The position numbers and the translations under genes were made by a program. Positions 26,471 to 35,820 of a stretch of DNA of 64,000 bases are shown here, one piece after another; the first letter of the stretch is position 1; each line of letters starts with the position of its first letter. Source of the stretch: Lysobacterales bacterium (GTDB taxonomy: Bacteria > Pseudomonadota > Gammaproteobacteria > Xanthomonadales > SZUA-5). The stretch covers positions 16,004 to 80,003 of the forward strand of contig JALHRS010000021.1 of the NCBI GenBank assembly GCA_022841325.1, in the 5' to 3' direction. A model generated the notes under the pieces. That model made no database searches and had not been told where the DNA came from. It saw only the letters and a program-made list of their open reading frames with translations.

Positions 26471-27601
26471 ATGCTCGAGCTGATCCAGAAGCCATTGCGG
26501 CGCCTGAAGCAGCGCTACGAGAAGAGTGGGTTCGCCCAATTCTTGTCGTGGTGGCGCGCTGAACTGCTGTCCGCACTGCCCCCCGCCTGGCGTGAGTGGC
26601 TCGCGGCCGAGCCGCCCGTGGTCACGCTGGCGCCGGCTGCCGAGGGCTGGCTGCTGCGGCGCGTGCGTGCCGGACGCGTGGAGGTCGAGGAAACGGTAGC
26701 GGCCGATCGTGATGCCCTGCTCAGTGGCGCCGAGCGCCTTCGTGCCGGGCAGGAACATGCGCCGCGCCAGGTGCTGATGTTGCCTTCCGGGCGCACCCTG
26801 CGGCGACGCCTGACCCTGCCCTTGGCCGCCGAGGAGCATCTGGCTTCGGTACTGGCCTTCGAGATGGATCGGCAGACGCCTTTCCGTGCCGATCAGATCT
26901 ATTTCGACCATCGCATCCAGAAACGCGACCCCAGCGCCCGGACCATGCTGGTCGAGTTGCTGGCGGTGCCACGTGCAGTGCTCGACGAGTTGTTGCAGAA
27001 GGTCGGCAACTTGCCGCTGGACGCGGCCGATGTGGCGGTCGCCGAGCTGCCGGCCGGTTTCAATCTGCTGCCACCGGAGCGTCGTGCGCGCCGCGTCGAC
27101 AAGCGCCTGCGCATCAACCTGATTCTGGGCGCCACCGCGGTGGCCCTGATCTGGCTGGTCATGTGGCAATCGCTGGCCTTGCGCGAACGCGCCATCGAGG
27201 ATCTCAACGCCGACAAGGCCCAGTCCAGCGCCGCGGCCATGCAGAGCGCCGAGCTCAAGCGGCAGTTGCGCGATGCCATCGAGGGCGCCAGCTTTCTGGC
27301 CGACAAGAAGGCCAAGCAGGCAGTCACGGTCGACGTCCTGGCCGAAATCACCCGGCTGGTGCCTGACGATACCTGGCTGGAGCGACTGTCCTTCATAGGC
27401 AATCAGGTGCAGTTGCAGGGGCAATCGGCGCGAGCCGACAAGCTGATCGGCATCCTGACCGATTCCCGTTGTCTGTCCAAACCGCAGTTCCAGGGCATCA
27501 TTCAGCCCGACGGAGCCACTGGCAAAGAGCGCTTCAGCCTTGCCGCCGACCTCAAGACCGGAGCCTGCCATGGCACTGACACTGCTGCCGGCTCCCGGTA
27601 A
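26471..27601 (+). CDS. gspL: Type II secretion protein GspL (XpsL-like)
   Basis: A 376-residue protein linking the cytoplasmic ATPase to the inner-membrane platform. The N-terminal cytoplasmic actin-like domain includes RQVLMLPSGRTLRRRLTLPL and FEMDRQTPFRADQIYFD; a transmembrane helix (LILGATAVALIWLVMW) sits near residues 217-233; the C-terminal part resembles PilN/GspL ferredoxin-like domains (EITRLVPDDTWLERLSFIGNQVQLQG). It overlaps gspM by 32 bases and lies 15 bases after gspK. Confidence 0.93.
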   Translation: MLELIQKPLRRLKQRYEKSGFAQFLSWWRAELLSALPPAWREWLAAEPPVVTLAPAAEGWLLRRVRAGRVEVEETVAADRDALLSGAERLRAGQEHAPRQVLMLPSGRTLRRRLTLPLAAEEHLASVLAFEMDRQTPFRADQIYFDHRIQKRDPSARTMLVELLAVPRAVLDELLQKVGNLPLDAADVAVAELPAGFNLLPPERRARRVDKRLRINLILGATAVALIWLVMWQSLALRERAIEDLNADKAQSSAAAMQSAELKRQLRDAIEGASFLADKKAKQAVTVDVLAEITRLVPDDTWLERLSFIGNQVQLQGQSARADKLIGILTDSRCLSKPQFQGIIQPDGATGKERFSLAADLKTGACHGTDTAAGSR

Positions 27602-28178
27602 GGGCAAGCCCGTTGCCATAGGCCTGGCGCTGATGGTGCTGGTGCTGGCCTATTTTCTGTTGCTGCATGGGTTCATCACCCAGCATCTGGCCTATGCGGC
27701 GGAGATTTCCGATCTGAAGGAGAGTGAGCTGCGCTTCCGCCAGATTGCCAAGCAGCGCCCGCAGATCGAACAGCGGCTGGCCGAAGTCCGTCAGTTTCAG
27801 GCGGGCGCCAATTACTTCCTGCCGGAAGACAGTTTCGACCTGGCGGCCGCGAATCTCAACAGCCAGCTCAAGCAGATCATTGCCGACAAGGCCCGGGATC
27901 CGCAGCGCTGCCAGCTCATCAGCAGTCAGAACGAGCGGCCGACCGCACCCGAGCCCTACCAGCGCGTGGTGGTCAAGGTACGCATGCGCTGCGATCTGGA
28001 TGATCTGACCGAAATTCTCTACGAACTGGAGAACGCCACGCCTTTTCTGTTCGTGGCCGAACTCAATCTCTATCAGCAGCTGATGTTCCAGGGCGGCATG
28101 CCGCAACCCAATCTCGGTGACATGGATGCGCGCTTCGATGTCTATGGCTACATCCGCAAGCCTGGAGGTCCGGGATGA
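27570..28178 (+). CDS. gspM: Type II secretion protein GspM
   Basis: A 202-residue bitopic protein that partners GspL. A short cytoplasmic tail and one transmembrane helix (about residues 14-32) are followed by a coiled-coil-like stretch (ISDLKESELRFRQIAKQRP) and a ferredoxin-like periplasmic domain. The start at 27570 lies inside the end of gspL, and the stop overlaps gspN. Assigned from position and topology as well as weak sequence resemblance to XpsM. Confidence 0.9.
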   Translation: MALTLLPAPGKGKPVAIGLALMVLVLAYFLLLHGFITQHLAYAAEISDLKESELRFRQIAKQRPQIEQRLAEVRQFQAGANYFLPEDSFDLAAANLNSQLKQIIADKARDPQRCQLISSQNERPTAPEPYQRVVVKVRMRCDLDDLTEILYELENATPFLFVAELNLYQQLMFQGGMPQPNLGDMDARFDVYGYIRKPGGPG

Positions 28179-28897
28179 AGCGTGATCTCGGCCAGATGCT
28201 GACGCTCACCCTCGGTGGCATTTGTGGCGTGTTCGCGCTGATTGCCGTACTGCAATCGCTGGGTGTGGGCTCCGGCTATCGATTGCTCAGCGACGAGTCC
28301 AGCGAGCTGGATGCCGACCTGATGAAGCCGATGCAGCAGGTGGCCTTCAATCTGCCGGATTTCTCCCAGTACATCGAGATTTCGCAGCGGCCGCTGTTCA
28401 GCAATGACCGCAAGCCGCGTCCCATCGATTCGAAGGATGCCAGTCAGGTCGCCAGCGACGCGCCGCCGCCCATTCCGCTGGACGCGACGCTGCTCGGCGT
28501 GCTGATCGATCCCGATCACCAGGTAGCCATCCTCCGCGTCAATGCCTCCAGCGCCGTGGTCCGGGTGCGCCAGGGCATGCCACTGCCTGATGATCTGGCC
28601 GGCTGGACGCTGCAGGAACTATCGCCGCGCAAGGCCGTCTTTGATGGGGGGCCGCAGCAGGGCACCGCCGAGCTCAAGCTGGACATGTCAAAGACGCCGA
28701 CCGGCGCACCGATGGCGCCGCCGCCAGCGGTGGTGCCGCCGCCCGGTCAGCCCGGTGTGGCGCAGGCGGCGCAAGCTCAGCCTGTGCCGGCCGACGAGGC
28801 TGCGCGGCAGGCGGAAGTGCAGAGGATCATCGAGCAGCGCCGCGCGCAGATGCGCGCCGAGGCTGAGAAGATGAATCAGCAGCAAGGAAAGCAGTAG
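28175..28897 (+). CDS. gspN: Type II secretion protein N (XpsN/GspC-like)
   Basis: A 240-residue bitopic protein between M and D, the position of xpsN in Xanthomonas. It has one N-terminal transmembrane helix and a homology-region-like domain with the signature ISQRPLFSNDRKP, followed by LDATLLGVLIDPDHQVAILRV and a Pro/Ala/Gln-rich tail. In the xps system N replaces GspC and connects inner-membrane proteins to the secretin. No separate gspC gene is present in the operon. Confidence 0.88.
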   Translation: MKRDLGQMLTLTLGGICGVFALIAVLQSLGVGSGYRLLSDESSELDADLMKPMQQVAFNLPDFSQYIEISQRPLFSNDRKPRPIDSKDASQVASDAPPPIPLDATLLGVLIDPDHQVAILRVNASSAVVRVRQGMPLPDDLAGWTLQELSPRKAVFDGGPQQGTAELKLDMSKTPTGAPMAPPPAVVPPPGQPGVAQAAQAQPVPADEAARQAEVQRIIEQRRAQMRAEAEKMNQQQGKQ

Positions 28898-28938
28898 GGC
28901 CTGCTTTGGTCCAGAAACAGGCACTAAGGAGATTTTGG

Positions 28939-31248
28939 GTGAAGAAAGGATTTCGAATCAGCGCGCTGGCAGTCATGGTGATGCTGCTGGCCTCATGCGC
29001 CACCATGCCGATGGGTGGCGATGTCGAGCGCGCCCCCGTTGCAGCGAATGAGCGTCAGCCGGCTGCCGGCAAGGTCGCGATGGACGCAGAAGCCGGCGAG
29101 AGTGGCGACAAGGCCGATGCGGAAAGCACCGCCAAGCCCGCCGAGAAGCCCAGCAATGTGTTGCAGGAAGGCACCGGGCAGCTGATCAACATCAACGCGG
29201 CCAGCAAGCTGCCGCGCAAGCCGCCGGAGCAGGGCAAGGCCAGCCTCAATTTCGCCGACATGCCGATCGCCGACGTGGTCAAGATGATCCTGGGCGATCT
29301 GCTCGGTGAGAACTACATCATCTCTGCAGGCGTCAGCGGCACCGTGACCTTTTCCACTGCCCGGCCGGTCACGCCCGAACAGGCGTTCTCGATCCTGGAA
29401 ATGCTGCTGTCCTGGAACAACCTGGCGCTGGTCTACGTCGATGGCCAGTATTCCGTGGTTCCATCTGCCAATGCCGTGCGCGGCAATCTGACACCGCGCG
29501 TGGGCTCGGCCGATCAGGCCCGTGGCTACGAGGTGCGGGCTGTGCCGCTGGACTACATCGCGCCCACCGAGATGGAGAAGCTGCTGCAGCCCTATGCCAA
29601 GGAAGGCGCGATCCTCAAGGCGGACAACGCCCGCAGCATCATCGTGGTCGCCGGCAGTCGTCGCGAACTGGAAAACTACATGGCCACCATCGACGTCTTC
29701 GATGTCGACTGGATCAAGGGCATGTCCATCGGCCTGATCACGCTGGAGCAGGCCGAGGCCAAGACCCTGGGGCCCGAACTGGAGCAGATCTTCGGCGAGC
29801 AGTCGCAATCGCCGCTGGCCGGCATGTTCCGCTTCATCCCCATCGAGCGCCTCAACGCGATCATGGTGATCACCCCTCAGCGCCGCTATCTGGATGAAGC
29901 CGAGCGCTGGATTGCGCGTCTCGACCAGGGCGGCAATCAGCCCGGCGTGCGGCTCTTCGTCTACGACGTGAAGAACGTCAAGGCCACGGATCTGGCTGAT
30001 CGCCTCAACGATATCTTCGGCAGTTCTGGCGGCGAGTCCCGTCGCGCCAACACCTCATCGGCTGCGGGCGGTCTGGCTCCGGGTCTGCAGCCCGTTGAGC
30101 TGTCGTCCTCGACCGGGGGCTCGCTGAATCTGCGCAGTCCCACCGGGGAGAAGGCATCTGAACCCAAGCCCTCGCGCAGCGACAACAGTCCCAGTTCGCC
30201 GGGTCTGGCGCCCGCTGGTGCACCGTCGGGCGGTGGTGGCGATCAGGGCCTGGCGATCGTTGACGGTGAAGAGATCCGCATCACCGCCGTTGAAGAAAAC
30301 AACCAGCTGATCGTGCGCGCCACGCCTGGGCAGTATGAAGCGATCCGCGGCGCCATCCGCAAGCTCGATTCGGTGCCGCTGCAGGTGCACATCGAAGCCC
30401 GCCTGCTGGATGTGTCCCTGGTCAACAAGCTCAAGTACGGCGTGCAATGGTATTTCGAGGATGCACTGGCGCAGTTGCCTCTGCCGGGTGAGGAGACGGA
30501 CAATGGAGGCGCCGCCGCCAAGGCCGTCGTCGAACGCATGAGCTACGGCACCGTCAACGGCAGTGACAACAATTTCATCTTCCGGGGCACCAGCGCTGGC
30601 GCACTGGTCAACCTGCTGCAGAACGAAAGTGACGCCAAGGTGCTGTCGGCGCCCTCGGTGATGGTGCTGAACAACACCGAGGCATCGATCAACGTCGGTC
30701 AGCAGATTCCGGTGGTCAGCAGCCAGTTTGTGGGTATCGGCACTGGTACCGGCGGTTCGGTGGGCCAGAGTTATGTGCAGTTCCGCGACACCGGCATCAT
30801 CCTCAACGTCAAGCCGCGGGTGAATCCAGGCGGCCTGGTGTTCATGGAAATCCAGGCCGAGCAAAGCACGCCGGGCCCGGCAGCTGACGCCATCGGCGGC
30901 AACGTATCGGTGGACAAGAAGACCATAGAAACCGAAGTGGCGGTGCAGAGCGGCGATACCATCCTGCTCGGCGGCCTGATTCAGCAGAATGACTCGAATG
31001 CCCAGTCCGGCTTTCCGGGGCTGATGAAGATTCCAGTGATCGGACGCCTGTTCGGAAGCACCACGACTGACAATTCCCGCAAGGAACTCCTGGTGCTGAT
31101 CACGCCCACGGTCATCCGTGGTGGCGGCGAGAATGCCCGGGAATTGACCGAAGAGTACAAGAAGCGCTTCCAGGGGCTCGCGCCGCTGATCGAAGACATG
31201 GAAGCGGCCGAGCGTGCGCGGCTGGAATTGAAGGAATCGGGACGCTGA
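28939..31248 (+). CDS. gspD: Secretin GspD, lipoprotein type (XpsD-like)
   Basis: About 769 residues; forms the outer-membrane T2SS channel. The GTG at 28939 is preceded by AAGGAG at a good distance. The N-terminus has a lipobox (LLASC, Cys20), as in XpsD. N-domains follow (LNFADMPIADVVKMILGDLLGENY and later repeats), then a Ser/Gly-rich linker and the C-terminal secretin domain (VLSAPSVMVLNNTEASINVGQ, VQSGDTILLGGLIQ and IPVIGRLFGSTT). Last gene of the operon; no outer-membrane pilotin gene follows, consistent with self-lipidation. Confidence 0.96.
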   Translation: MKKGFRISALAVMVMLLASCATMPMGGDVERAPVAANERQPAAGKVAMDAEAGESGDKADAESTAKPAEKPSNVLQEGTGQLININAASKLPRKPPEQGKASLNFADMPIADVVKMILGDLLGENYIISAGVSGTVTFSTARPVTPEQAFSILEMLLSWNNLALVYVDGQYSVVPSANAVRGNLTPRVGSADQARGYEVRAVPLDYIAPTEMEKLLQPYAKEGAILKADNARSIIVVAGSRRELENYMATIDVFDVDWIKGMSIGLITLEQAEAKTLGPELEQIFGEQSQSPLAGMFRFIPIERLNAIMVITPQRRYLDEAERWIARLDQGGNQPGVRLFVYDVKNVKATDLADRLNDIFGSSGGESRRANTSSAAGGLAPGLQPVELSSSTGGSLNLRSPTGEKASEPKPSRSDNSPSSPGLAPAGAPSGGGGDQGLAIVDGEEIRITAVEENNQLIVRATPGQYEAIRGAIRKLDSVPLQVHIEARLLDVSLVNKLKYGVQWYFEDALAQLPLPGEETDNGGAAAKAVVERMSYGTVNGSDNNFIFRGTSAGALVNLLQNESDAKVLSAPSVMVLNNTEASINVGQQIPVVSSQFVGIGTGTGGSVGQSYVQFRDTGIILNVKPRVNPGGLVFMEIQAEQSTPGPAADAIGGNVSVDKKTIETEVAVQSGDTILLGGLIQQNDSNAQSGFPGLMKIPVIGRLFGSTTTDNSRKELLVLITPTVIRGGGENARELTEEYKKRFQGLAPLIEDMEAAERARLELKESGR

Positions 31249-31310
31249 AGCGTTCGCCGCTCCACGGATCGTGGAGCGAAAGCAGACAATGAAGACCAAG
31301 GAGTAGAAGG

Positions 31311-31778
31311 ATGAGATTCAAATCTGGCCCCATGGCGCGAGCCGCGCTGGTCGGCCTCGCTGTGCTCACGCTGGCCGCCTGCGGTCAGCGTGCAACGCGT
31401 CCGGATTCGGCCATGGCCGAGTCCGGACCGAAGGCCGCGCCGGAAGAAGCAGTCAAGCGCCGCGCGGTCAAACGCTGGGATCTGTTGATCGAGCGAGACT
31501 TCGAGAAAGCCTATGAGTTGCTCTCTCCAGGCTATCGTGAAGTGCAGACTCAAGAGAACTACGTTCGCACCATGAAGGACCGGCCGGTGCAGTGGACCAG
31601 TGTCTTTTTTCAGAAAGCCACTTGCGAGCCGGACGTTTGTACCGTAGAAATACAAGTCAATGCTCAATTCCAGATGCCGGTGATGCGCGTTGGGACGGTG
31701 GATGCGCTCAACGTGGTCACTGAAAACTGGATCTTGAGTGATGGAGAGTGGTACTTGGTTCCGAACGCTGATCGCTGA
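31311..31778 (+). CDS. Small lipoprotein of unknown function
   Basis: A 155-residue putative lipoprotein: signal sequence with lipobox LAAC (Cys24), followed by a domain with FEKAYELLSPGYREV and a Cys pair (KATCEPDVC). The C-terminal part (NWILSDGEWYLVPN) resembles small NTF2-like or DUF4440-like domains by eye, with low certainty. It is 62 bases after gspD and could be transcribed with the secretion operon, but a secretion role is not shown. Confidence 0.75.
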   Translation: MRFKSGPMARAALVGLAVLTLAACGQRATRPDSAMAESGPKAAPEEAVKRRAVKRWDLLIERDFEKAYELLSPGYREVQTQENYVRTMKDRPVQWTSVFFQKATCEPDVCTVEIQVNAQFQMPVMRVGTVDALNVVTENWILSDGEWYLVPNADR

Positions 31779-31915
31779 TCGGTTGTTGCATGCTTGTTCG
31801 AGTTGTCTTAGCATTCGTCGTGCTCTCGTCTAACCTTGCCGAAAAGAGGGGTCAACCCCCAACTCGGAGTAAGGTTGGAATAGGCCAAGCCCTGTAGTTG
31901 ACTAGGAGTGTTGTA

Positions 31916-33508
31916 ATGAAAAAGAACACCATGGCGACTGCCATCGTAGCCGGCCTCGCCGGCGTCGCTGGCATCGCGAATATTTCCACCGCGGTGAACC
32001 TGAATCCTGATGGCGTTGGTCAGGTCCTGATCTACCCGTACTACACCGTCAATGGTGGCAACACGACCGTCATGTCGGTCGTCAACACCACCAGCGCCGG
32101 CAAGGCCGTCAAGGTCCGTTTCCTGGATGCGCGTAACTCGCGTGAAGTGCTCGACTTCAATCTGTACCTGTCCGAGTACGACGTGTGGACCGCCGGTCTG
32201 TTCTCGCTGGCCGATTCCGGCCCGGGTAACATCGTCACCACCGACACCAGCTGCACCGTGCCGGGTATCGAAAGCGGTATCTTCCTGCTGCCGACGCTGG
32301 CAGACGGTCGCCGTTACTTCCCGTTCCGTACCTCCGCCTTCACCGATTTCTCGGCGGCTGGTCTGAACACTGCTTCGCCGACCCGTACGCGTGACGGTTA
32401 TGTCGAAATCATCGAGATGGGTTCCATCCCGACGAATTCGACCTTCGGCAGCGCCCTGACCCACAGCAACGGTCGTCCGGGTTCCTGCGCGTTCCTGGAA
32501 GCCGCCTGGTTGGGTTCGGGTAGCCCGGGCGCCAATGGCATCTGGGTCCAGGATCCGTTCTTTGATCTGGAGCCGCCGTCGGGTGGCCTGTTCGGTGGCG
32601 CCGCCATCGTCGACGTGGCTGACGGTACCTACCTGAGCTACAACGCTGAAGCGATCGACGGCTTCTCGGCCTCGATCCAGCACACTGCCCCGGGTTCCAT
32701 CTTCCCGAACCTGGCCAGTGTCAACAGCACCACGCCGGGTAACGTCACCAGCTACGTGTTCGATCGTGGCCGTCTGATCACCAGCAACTGGACGACCGCC
32801 GGTGGCGGTGGTTTCCGCGCTGTGTCGGCTCTGTTCATGCGTGAGGCCGTGTTCAATGAATACGAACTCGACACGAACCTGGGTGCAGGCACCGAGTGGG
32901 TGGTCACCTTCCCGACCCGTAAGTTCCACGTGACGAGCTCGACCGGTTTCACGGCTCCGTTCACCAGCGGCTTCAGTGGTTGCGAGCGCGTTTCCAGCCG
33001 CATCTACGATCGTGAAGAGCGTACCTTTGCTCTGTTCGATTTCTCGCCGGGTGCTGGTCAGCAGCAGGTTTGCTGGGAAGCCAACCCGCTGTGGTTCTCG
33101 CGTACCCCGCTGAATTCGGCCAGTGCAACGCCGATCCTCGGCGCCCCGGGCGCAGCCGGCAGCGTTTCCTCGCTGTGGACGGGCATCCCGACCTACCTGG
33201 AAGTCTTCGGCATCATCCAGAGGACCTTCACCAATGGTTGGTTCTGGCTGGGCTTCTACGACGAGAACGCGATCAACGGCCAGGGTATCCCGACCCCGCT
33301 GACGCGCGCTCCGCTCGTCGAGACCAACCCGGGCGCTGGCAACACGCCTGACAGCTACTACGGTCTCCCGGCCGTTGGCTTCTGGGCTCTGCGCGTTGTC
33401 AACGTGAACCAGGGCGCTGGTCTGCAGGCCTCGTACGCCGGTGCTTACCCGCACCGCGCCTCGCGCGCTTGCTTCAAGGGTGCTTTCGGTACGGCTCCTT
33501 GCGATTGA
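31916..33508 (+). CDS. Exported protein, apparently highly expressed, unknown function
   Basis: A 530-residue exported protein. The ATG at 31916, with AGGAG about 8 bases upstream, gives a signal peptide through about residue 26. No family was recognised; it is rich in Gly, Thr, Ser and Asn, with few cysteines, and suits a beta-rich surface or outer-membrane-associated protein. Codon use differs from its neighbours: CGT for Arg and GGT for Gly are frequent where other genes use CGC and GGC, a sign of strong expression. A strong terminator follows. It is next to the T2SS and could be a secreted substrate, but no targeting signal is visible. Confidence 0.8.
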   Translation: MKKNTMATAIVAGLAGVAGIANISTAVNLNPDGVGQVLIYPYYTVNGGNTTVMSVVNTTSAGKAVKVRFLDARNSREVLDFNLYLSEYDVWTAGLFSLADSGPGNIVTTDTSCTVPGIESGIFLLPTLADGRRYFPFRTSAFTDFSAAGLNTASPTRTRDGYVEIIEMGSIPTNSTFGSALTHSNGRPGSCAFLEAAWLGSGSPGANGIWVQDPFFDLEPPSGGLFGGAAIVDVADGTYLSYNAEAIDGFSASIQHTAPGSIFPNLASVNSTTPGNVTSYVFDRGRLITSNWTTAGGGGFRAVSALFMREAVFNEYELDTNLGAGTEWVVTFPTRKFHVTSSTGFTAPFTSGFSGCERVSSRIYDREERTFALFDFSPGAGQQQVCWEANPLWFSRTPLNSASATPILGAPGAAGSVSSLWTGIPTYLEVFGIIQRTFTNGWFWLGFYDENAINGQGIPTPLTRAPLVETNPGAGNTPDSYYGLPAVGFWALRVVNVNQGAGLQASYAGAYPHRASRACFKGAFGTAPCD

Positions 33509-33533
33509 TCCACGCTTGAGTTGTAGTTACACA

Positions 33534-33564
33534 GAAGGGGGGCGAAAGCCCCCCTTCTTCTTTT
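33534..33564 (+). terminator. Rho-independent terminator
   Basis: The stem GAAGGGGGGC with loop GAAA pairs perfectly with GCCCCCCTTC (33534-33557) and is followed by TTCTTTT. It ends the exported-protein gene at 31916-33508. Confidence 0.92.
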
Positions 33565-33713
33565 CTGAATTGCCATAACAGAGGCGGTGCGGCGTTAAGC
33601 AACGCTGTCCGCAATCGGCAACAAAACCGCAGATTCACTGTCAACGATTGCAGTTGGTGCCAATCGGTGGCAGCCTTCATGCGCCTTTGAAGTTCTTGTT
33701 GGGAGTATGGTTG

Positions 33714-34685
33714 ATGCAGTCGTACCTGCAATCTCGCTTTGCACAGTTTGCCTTGTTGGCACTGCCTGCTTTTCTGGGCATGAGCAGCCCCGCAACTGCG
33801 CAAACCGTGTCCCTGGACAACGTGACTCCGATCAGTCTGACCAATTCATCGACGGTGAGCGCGGTCAGCATCAACGCGTCCACCGGCAATGTGATCGTCC
33901 GATCCTCGGCAGGCAACTACAATGTCTGTACGCAGCCAGCCGGACCGACGATCAACAGCTTTGCGCCTACGACCTCGGTCGTGCAGACGGGCGCCAACAT
34001 CACCCTGAACTGGTCGTCGTCGAACACGACTTCCTGCTCACCGCAGCAAGGTACCGGCACCACCTGGTCCAGTTTCGGCACCTTGCCGACCAGCGGCAGC
34101 CAGACTTTTGCTGCGCCCGGCACCGCCCAGACCATCACCTTTCAGCTGACCTGCACCAACGGCACCTCCAATGTCAGCCAGACCACCCAGGTGACCGTGC
34201 AGACCGGCGGTGGCGGCGGCGGCAACTGCATTGCGGCCTATCCGGTCGCACAGGCGGCCTCCTTCTCCACGGTCTTCAACACCTGGCCTGCGCTTGGCAC
34301 CCGTAAACGTATCATCGTGCCATTCAACGGTTACGTCGCCTATAGCTTCACGGCAACTTCGCAGCCGGGGCAATTCGGTACCTTTGCCACGGGTGAGTAC
34401 CCCGGCGATGGTGATGGCGTGGGTCTGATGTCCATCTCGGCCTCGAATCAACAAGGGTGCTTCGACCCCACCAAGCTGGCGCCGAACTGTCTGTCTCCGG
34501 TCTCCAGAACCGTATCGATCGGCTGGGCCAATGGCTCTACCCAGTTCAGTTGTTCGCTGACGCCGGGCACGAGCTACTGGCTGAACTGGACCTATGGTGG
34601 CACCACGGTGCCGGGCTCGGGCCCCTATTGCCCGATCGGCCCCAGCAGTTGTGGCGCCGACGCCCAGAACCAGATTCAGGACTGA
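33714..34685 (+). CDS. Exported protein with Ig-like/PKD-like region
   Basis: A 323-residue exported protein of unknown function. The start ATG at 33714 has GGGAG about 8 bases upstream and gives a signal peptide ending near PATAQ. The N-terminal third is Ser/Thr-rich. The region PTINSFAPTTSVVQTGANITL...TQVTVQTGGGGGG looks like one beta-sandwich, Ig- or PKD-like domain closed by a glycine linker. A C-terminal domain with several cysteines (CIAAYP, CFDPTKLAPNC, CSLTPG, CPIGPSSC) follows. Possibly secreted; no enzyme motif was seen. Confidence 0.75.
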   Translation: MQSYLQSRFAQFALLALPAFLGMSSPATAQTVSLDNVTPISLTNSSTVSAVSINASTGNVIVRSSAGNYNVCTQPAGPTINSFAPTTSVVQTGANITLNWSSSNTTSCSPQQGTGTTWSSFGTLPTSGSQTFAAPGTAQTITFQLTCTNGTSNVSQTTQVTVQTGGGGGGNCIAAYPVAQAASFSTVFNTWPALGTRKRIIVPFNGYVAYSFTATSQPGQFGTFATGEYPGDGDGVGLMSISASNQQGCFDPTKLAPNCLSPVSRTVSIGWANGSTQFSCSLTPGTSYWLNWTYGGTTVPGSGPYCPIGPSSCGADAQNQIQD

Positions 34686-34696
34686 GCTCTGTAGCC

Positions 34697-34764
34697 GGCC
34701 CGATCCAGATCGGGCCAGCCTTGACTTATCCGGGTGCAGAGCTTCGCTCTGCACCCGCTTTCAG
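34697..34764 (+). terminator. Two hairpins after the exported protein gene
   Basis: A perfect 9-bp stem (34697-34705 with 34708-34716, GGCCCGATC arms) is followed by a perfect 12-bp stem (34731-34742 with 34746-34757, CGGGTGCAGAGC arms) and CTTTC. It is a likely terminator pair before the PPIase gene. Confidence 0.6.
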
Positions 34765-34857
34765 TTGCAACTTTTGCGCCGACCCGCGGTCATTGATCTT
34801 CTCAAGGTGCGTTTTGACGCATCCTGCCAATGACCCATCCAACAGCGAGTACACCTC

Positions 34858-35814
34858 ATGATGTTTTCCCGCAGTCTGATCGCTGCGCTCGGCCTCATCG
34901 CCGCAGCCCATGCATTCGCCCAGGATTCGACCGACAAGAAGCCTTGTCACGAACCCCAGTGCCCGGTGGTCCAGCGTGGAAACGCTGTGGTGACCGTGGC
35001 CGACGTCATGGCAAAACTGATGGGACTGGACGAGCGCAAGCAGAATGCGCTGCTCTCCGATCCCAAGCAGATCAACAACATGCTGGAGAATCTGCTGATC
35101 ACCCGGCAGATCGCCCATGACGTCAACGCGGAAATGGCGGCCAATGACGCTGCCCTGCAGGCTCGGCTGGAGCAGGCGAGAGACGATGTGCTGGCGGTCT
35201 ACCGCCTGGACGAAATCCGCGCCACCCGGATAAAGAGCAACTTCGAAACGCTCGCGCGTGAGTATTACCTGGCCAACAAGGCCGATATGCATACGCCGAA
35301 GATCGCGACCGTGCGCCATCTGCTGATCTCGGCCGACAAGCGCGGCGACGTCCTGGCCAAAGCCCAGATCACCAGCCTGCACGAGGAGTTGAAGACCGCC
35401 AATGCCGGAGTCTTTGCCGAAAAGGTGCTGGAACTGAGCGATGATCCCAGCAAGGCCACCAATGCCGGCATCATCCGCGTGATCGATGGCACCACGGAGA
35501 TCGATGAGGACTTCGCCAGGGTGGCCCTGAGTCTGGGCACGCCGGGCGAGCTGAGCGAGCCGATCAAGACCCAGTTTGGCTATCACTTGCTGCAGTTGGT
35601 GGAAAAGAACGACGAAGTCGCGCTGACCTTCGAGCAAGCCAAGCCGCGAATCGTCGAGAAGCTTCAGGACGATGCTCGTCGCCGCGTGGTCCTCGACTAT
35701 CGTGGCGAGTTGATGTCCCAAGCCGAATTGCAGGCTTTTCCCGACAATCTCGCCGGCCTGATCTACGGCGAGGACACCGGAACTGACGGCGCCGAAAGCA
35801 AGGACGCCCAGTAG
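34858..35814 (+). CDS. Periplasmic parvulin-type peptidylprolyl isomerase
   Basis: A 318-residue exported foldase with a signal peptide through about AFAQ (residue 21). An N-terminal helical region, with a short CHEPQC pair near the start, precedes a PpiC-type rotamase domain (about 165-265: KIATVRHLLISADKRGDVLAKAQ, then FARVALSLGTPGELSEPIKTQFGYHLLQL). It is like PrsA/PpiC proteins that assist exported or outer-membrane proteins. It lies just before the polysaccharide export genes, 6 bases from the next start. Confidence 0.9.
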   Translation: MMFSRSLIAALGLIAAAHAFAQDSTDKKPCHEPQCPVVQRGNAVVTVADVMAKLMGLDERKQNALLSDPKQINNMLENLLITRQIAHDVNAEMAANDAALQARLEQARDDVLAVYRLDEIRATRIKSNFETLAREYYLANKADMHTPKIATVRHLLISADKRGDVLAKAQITSLHEELKTANAGVFAEKVLELSDDPSKATNAGIIRVIDGTTEIDEDFARVALSLGTPGELSEPIKTQFGYHLLQLVEKNDEVALTFEQAKPRIVEKLQDDARRRVVLDYRGELMSQAELQAFPDNLAGLIYGEDTGTDGAESKDAQ

Positions 35815-35820
35815 TCTCCC

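Noticed and set aside
31800..31915. A strong promoter with clear -35/-10 before the exported protein gene
   Set aside because: Several TTG- and TA-rich hexamers occur, but no pair with proper spacing is convincing, so no promoter was annotated.
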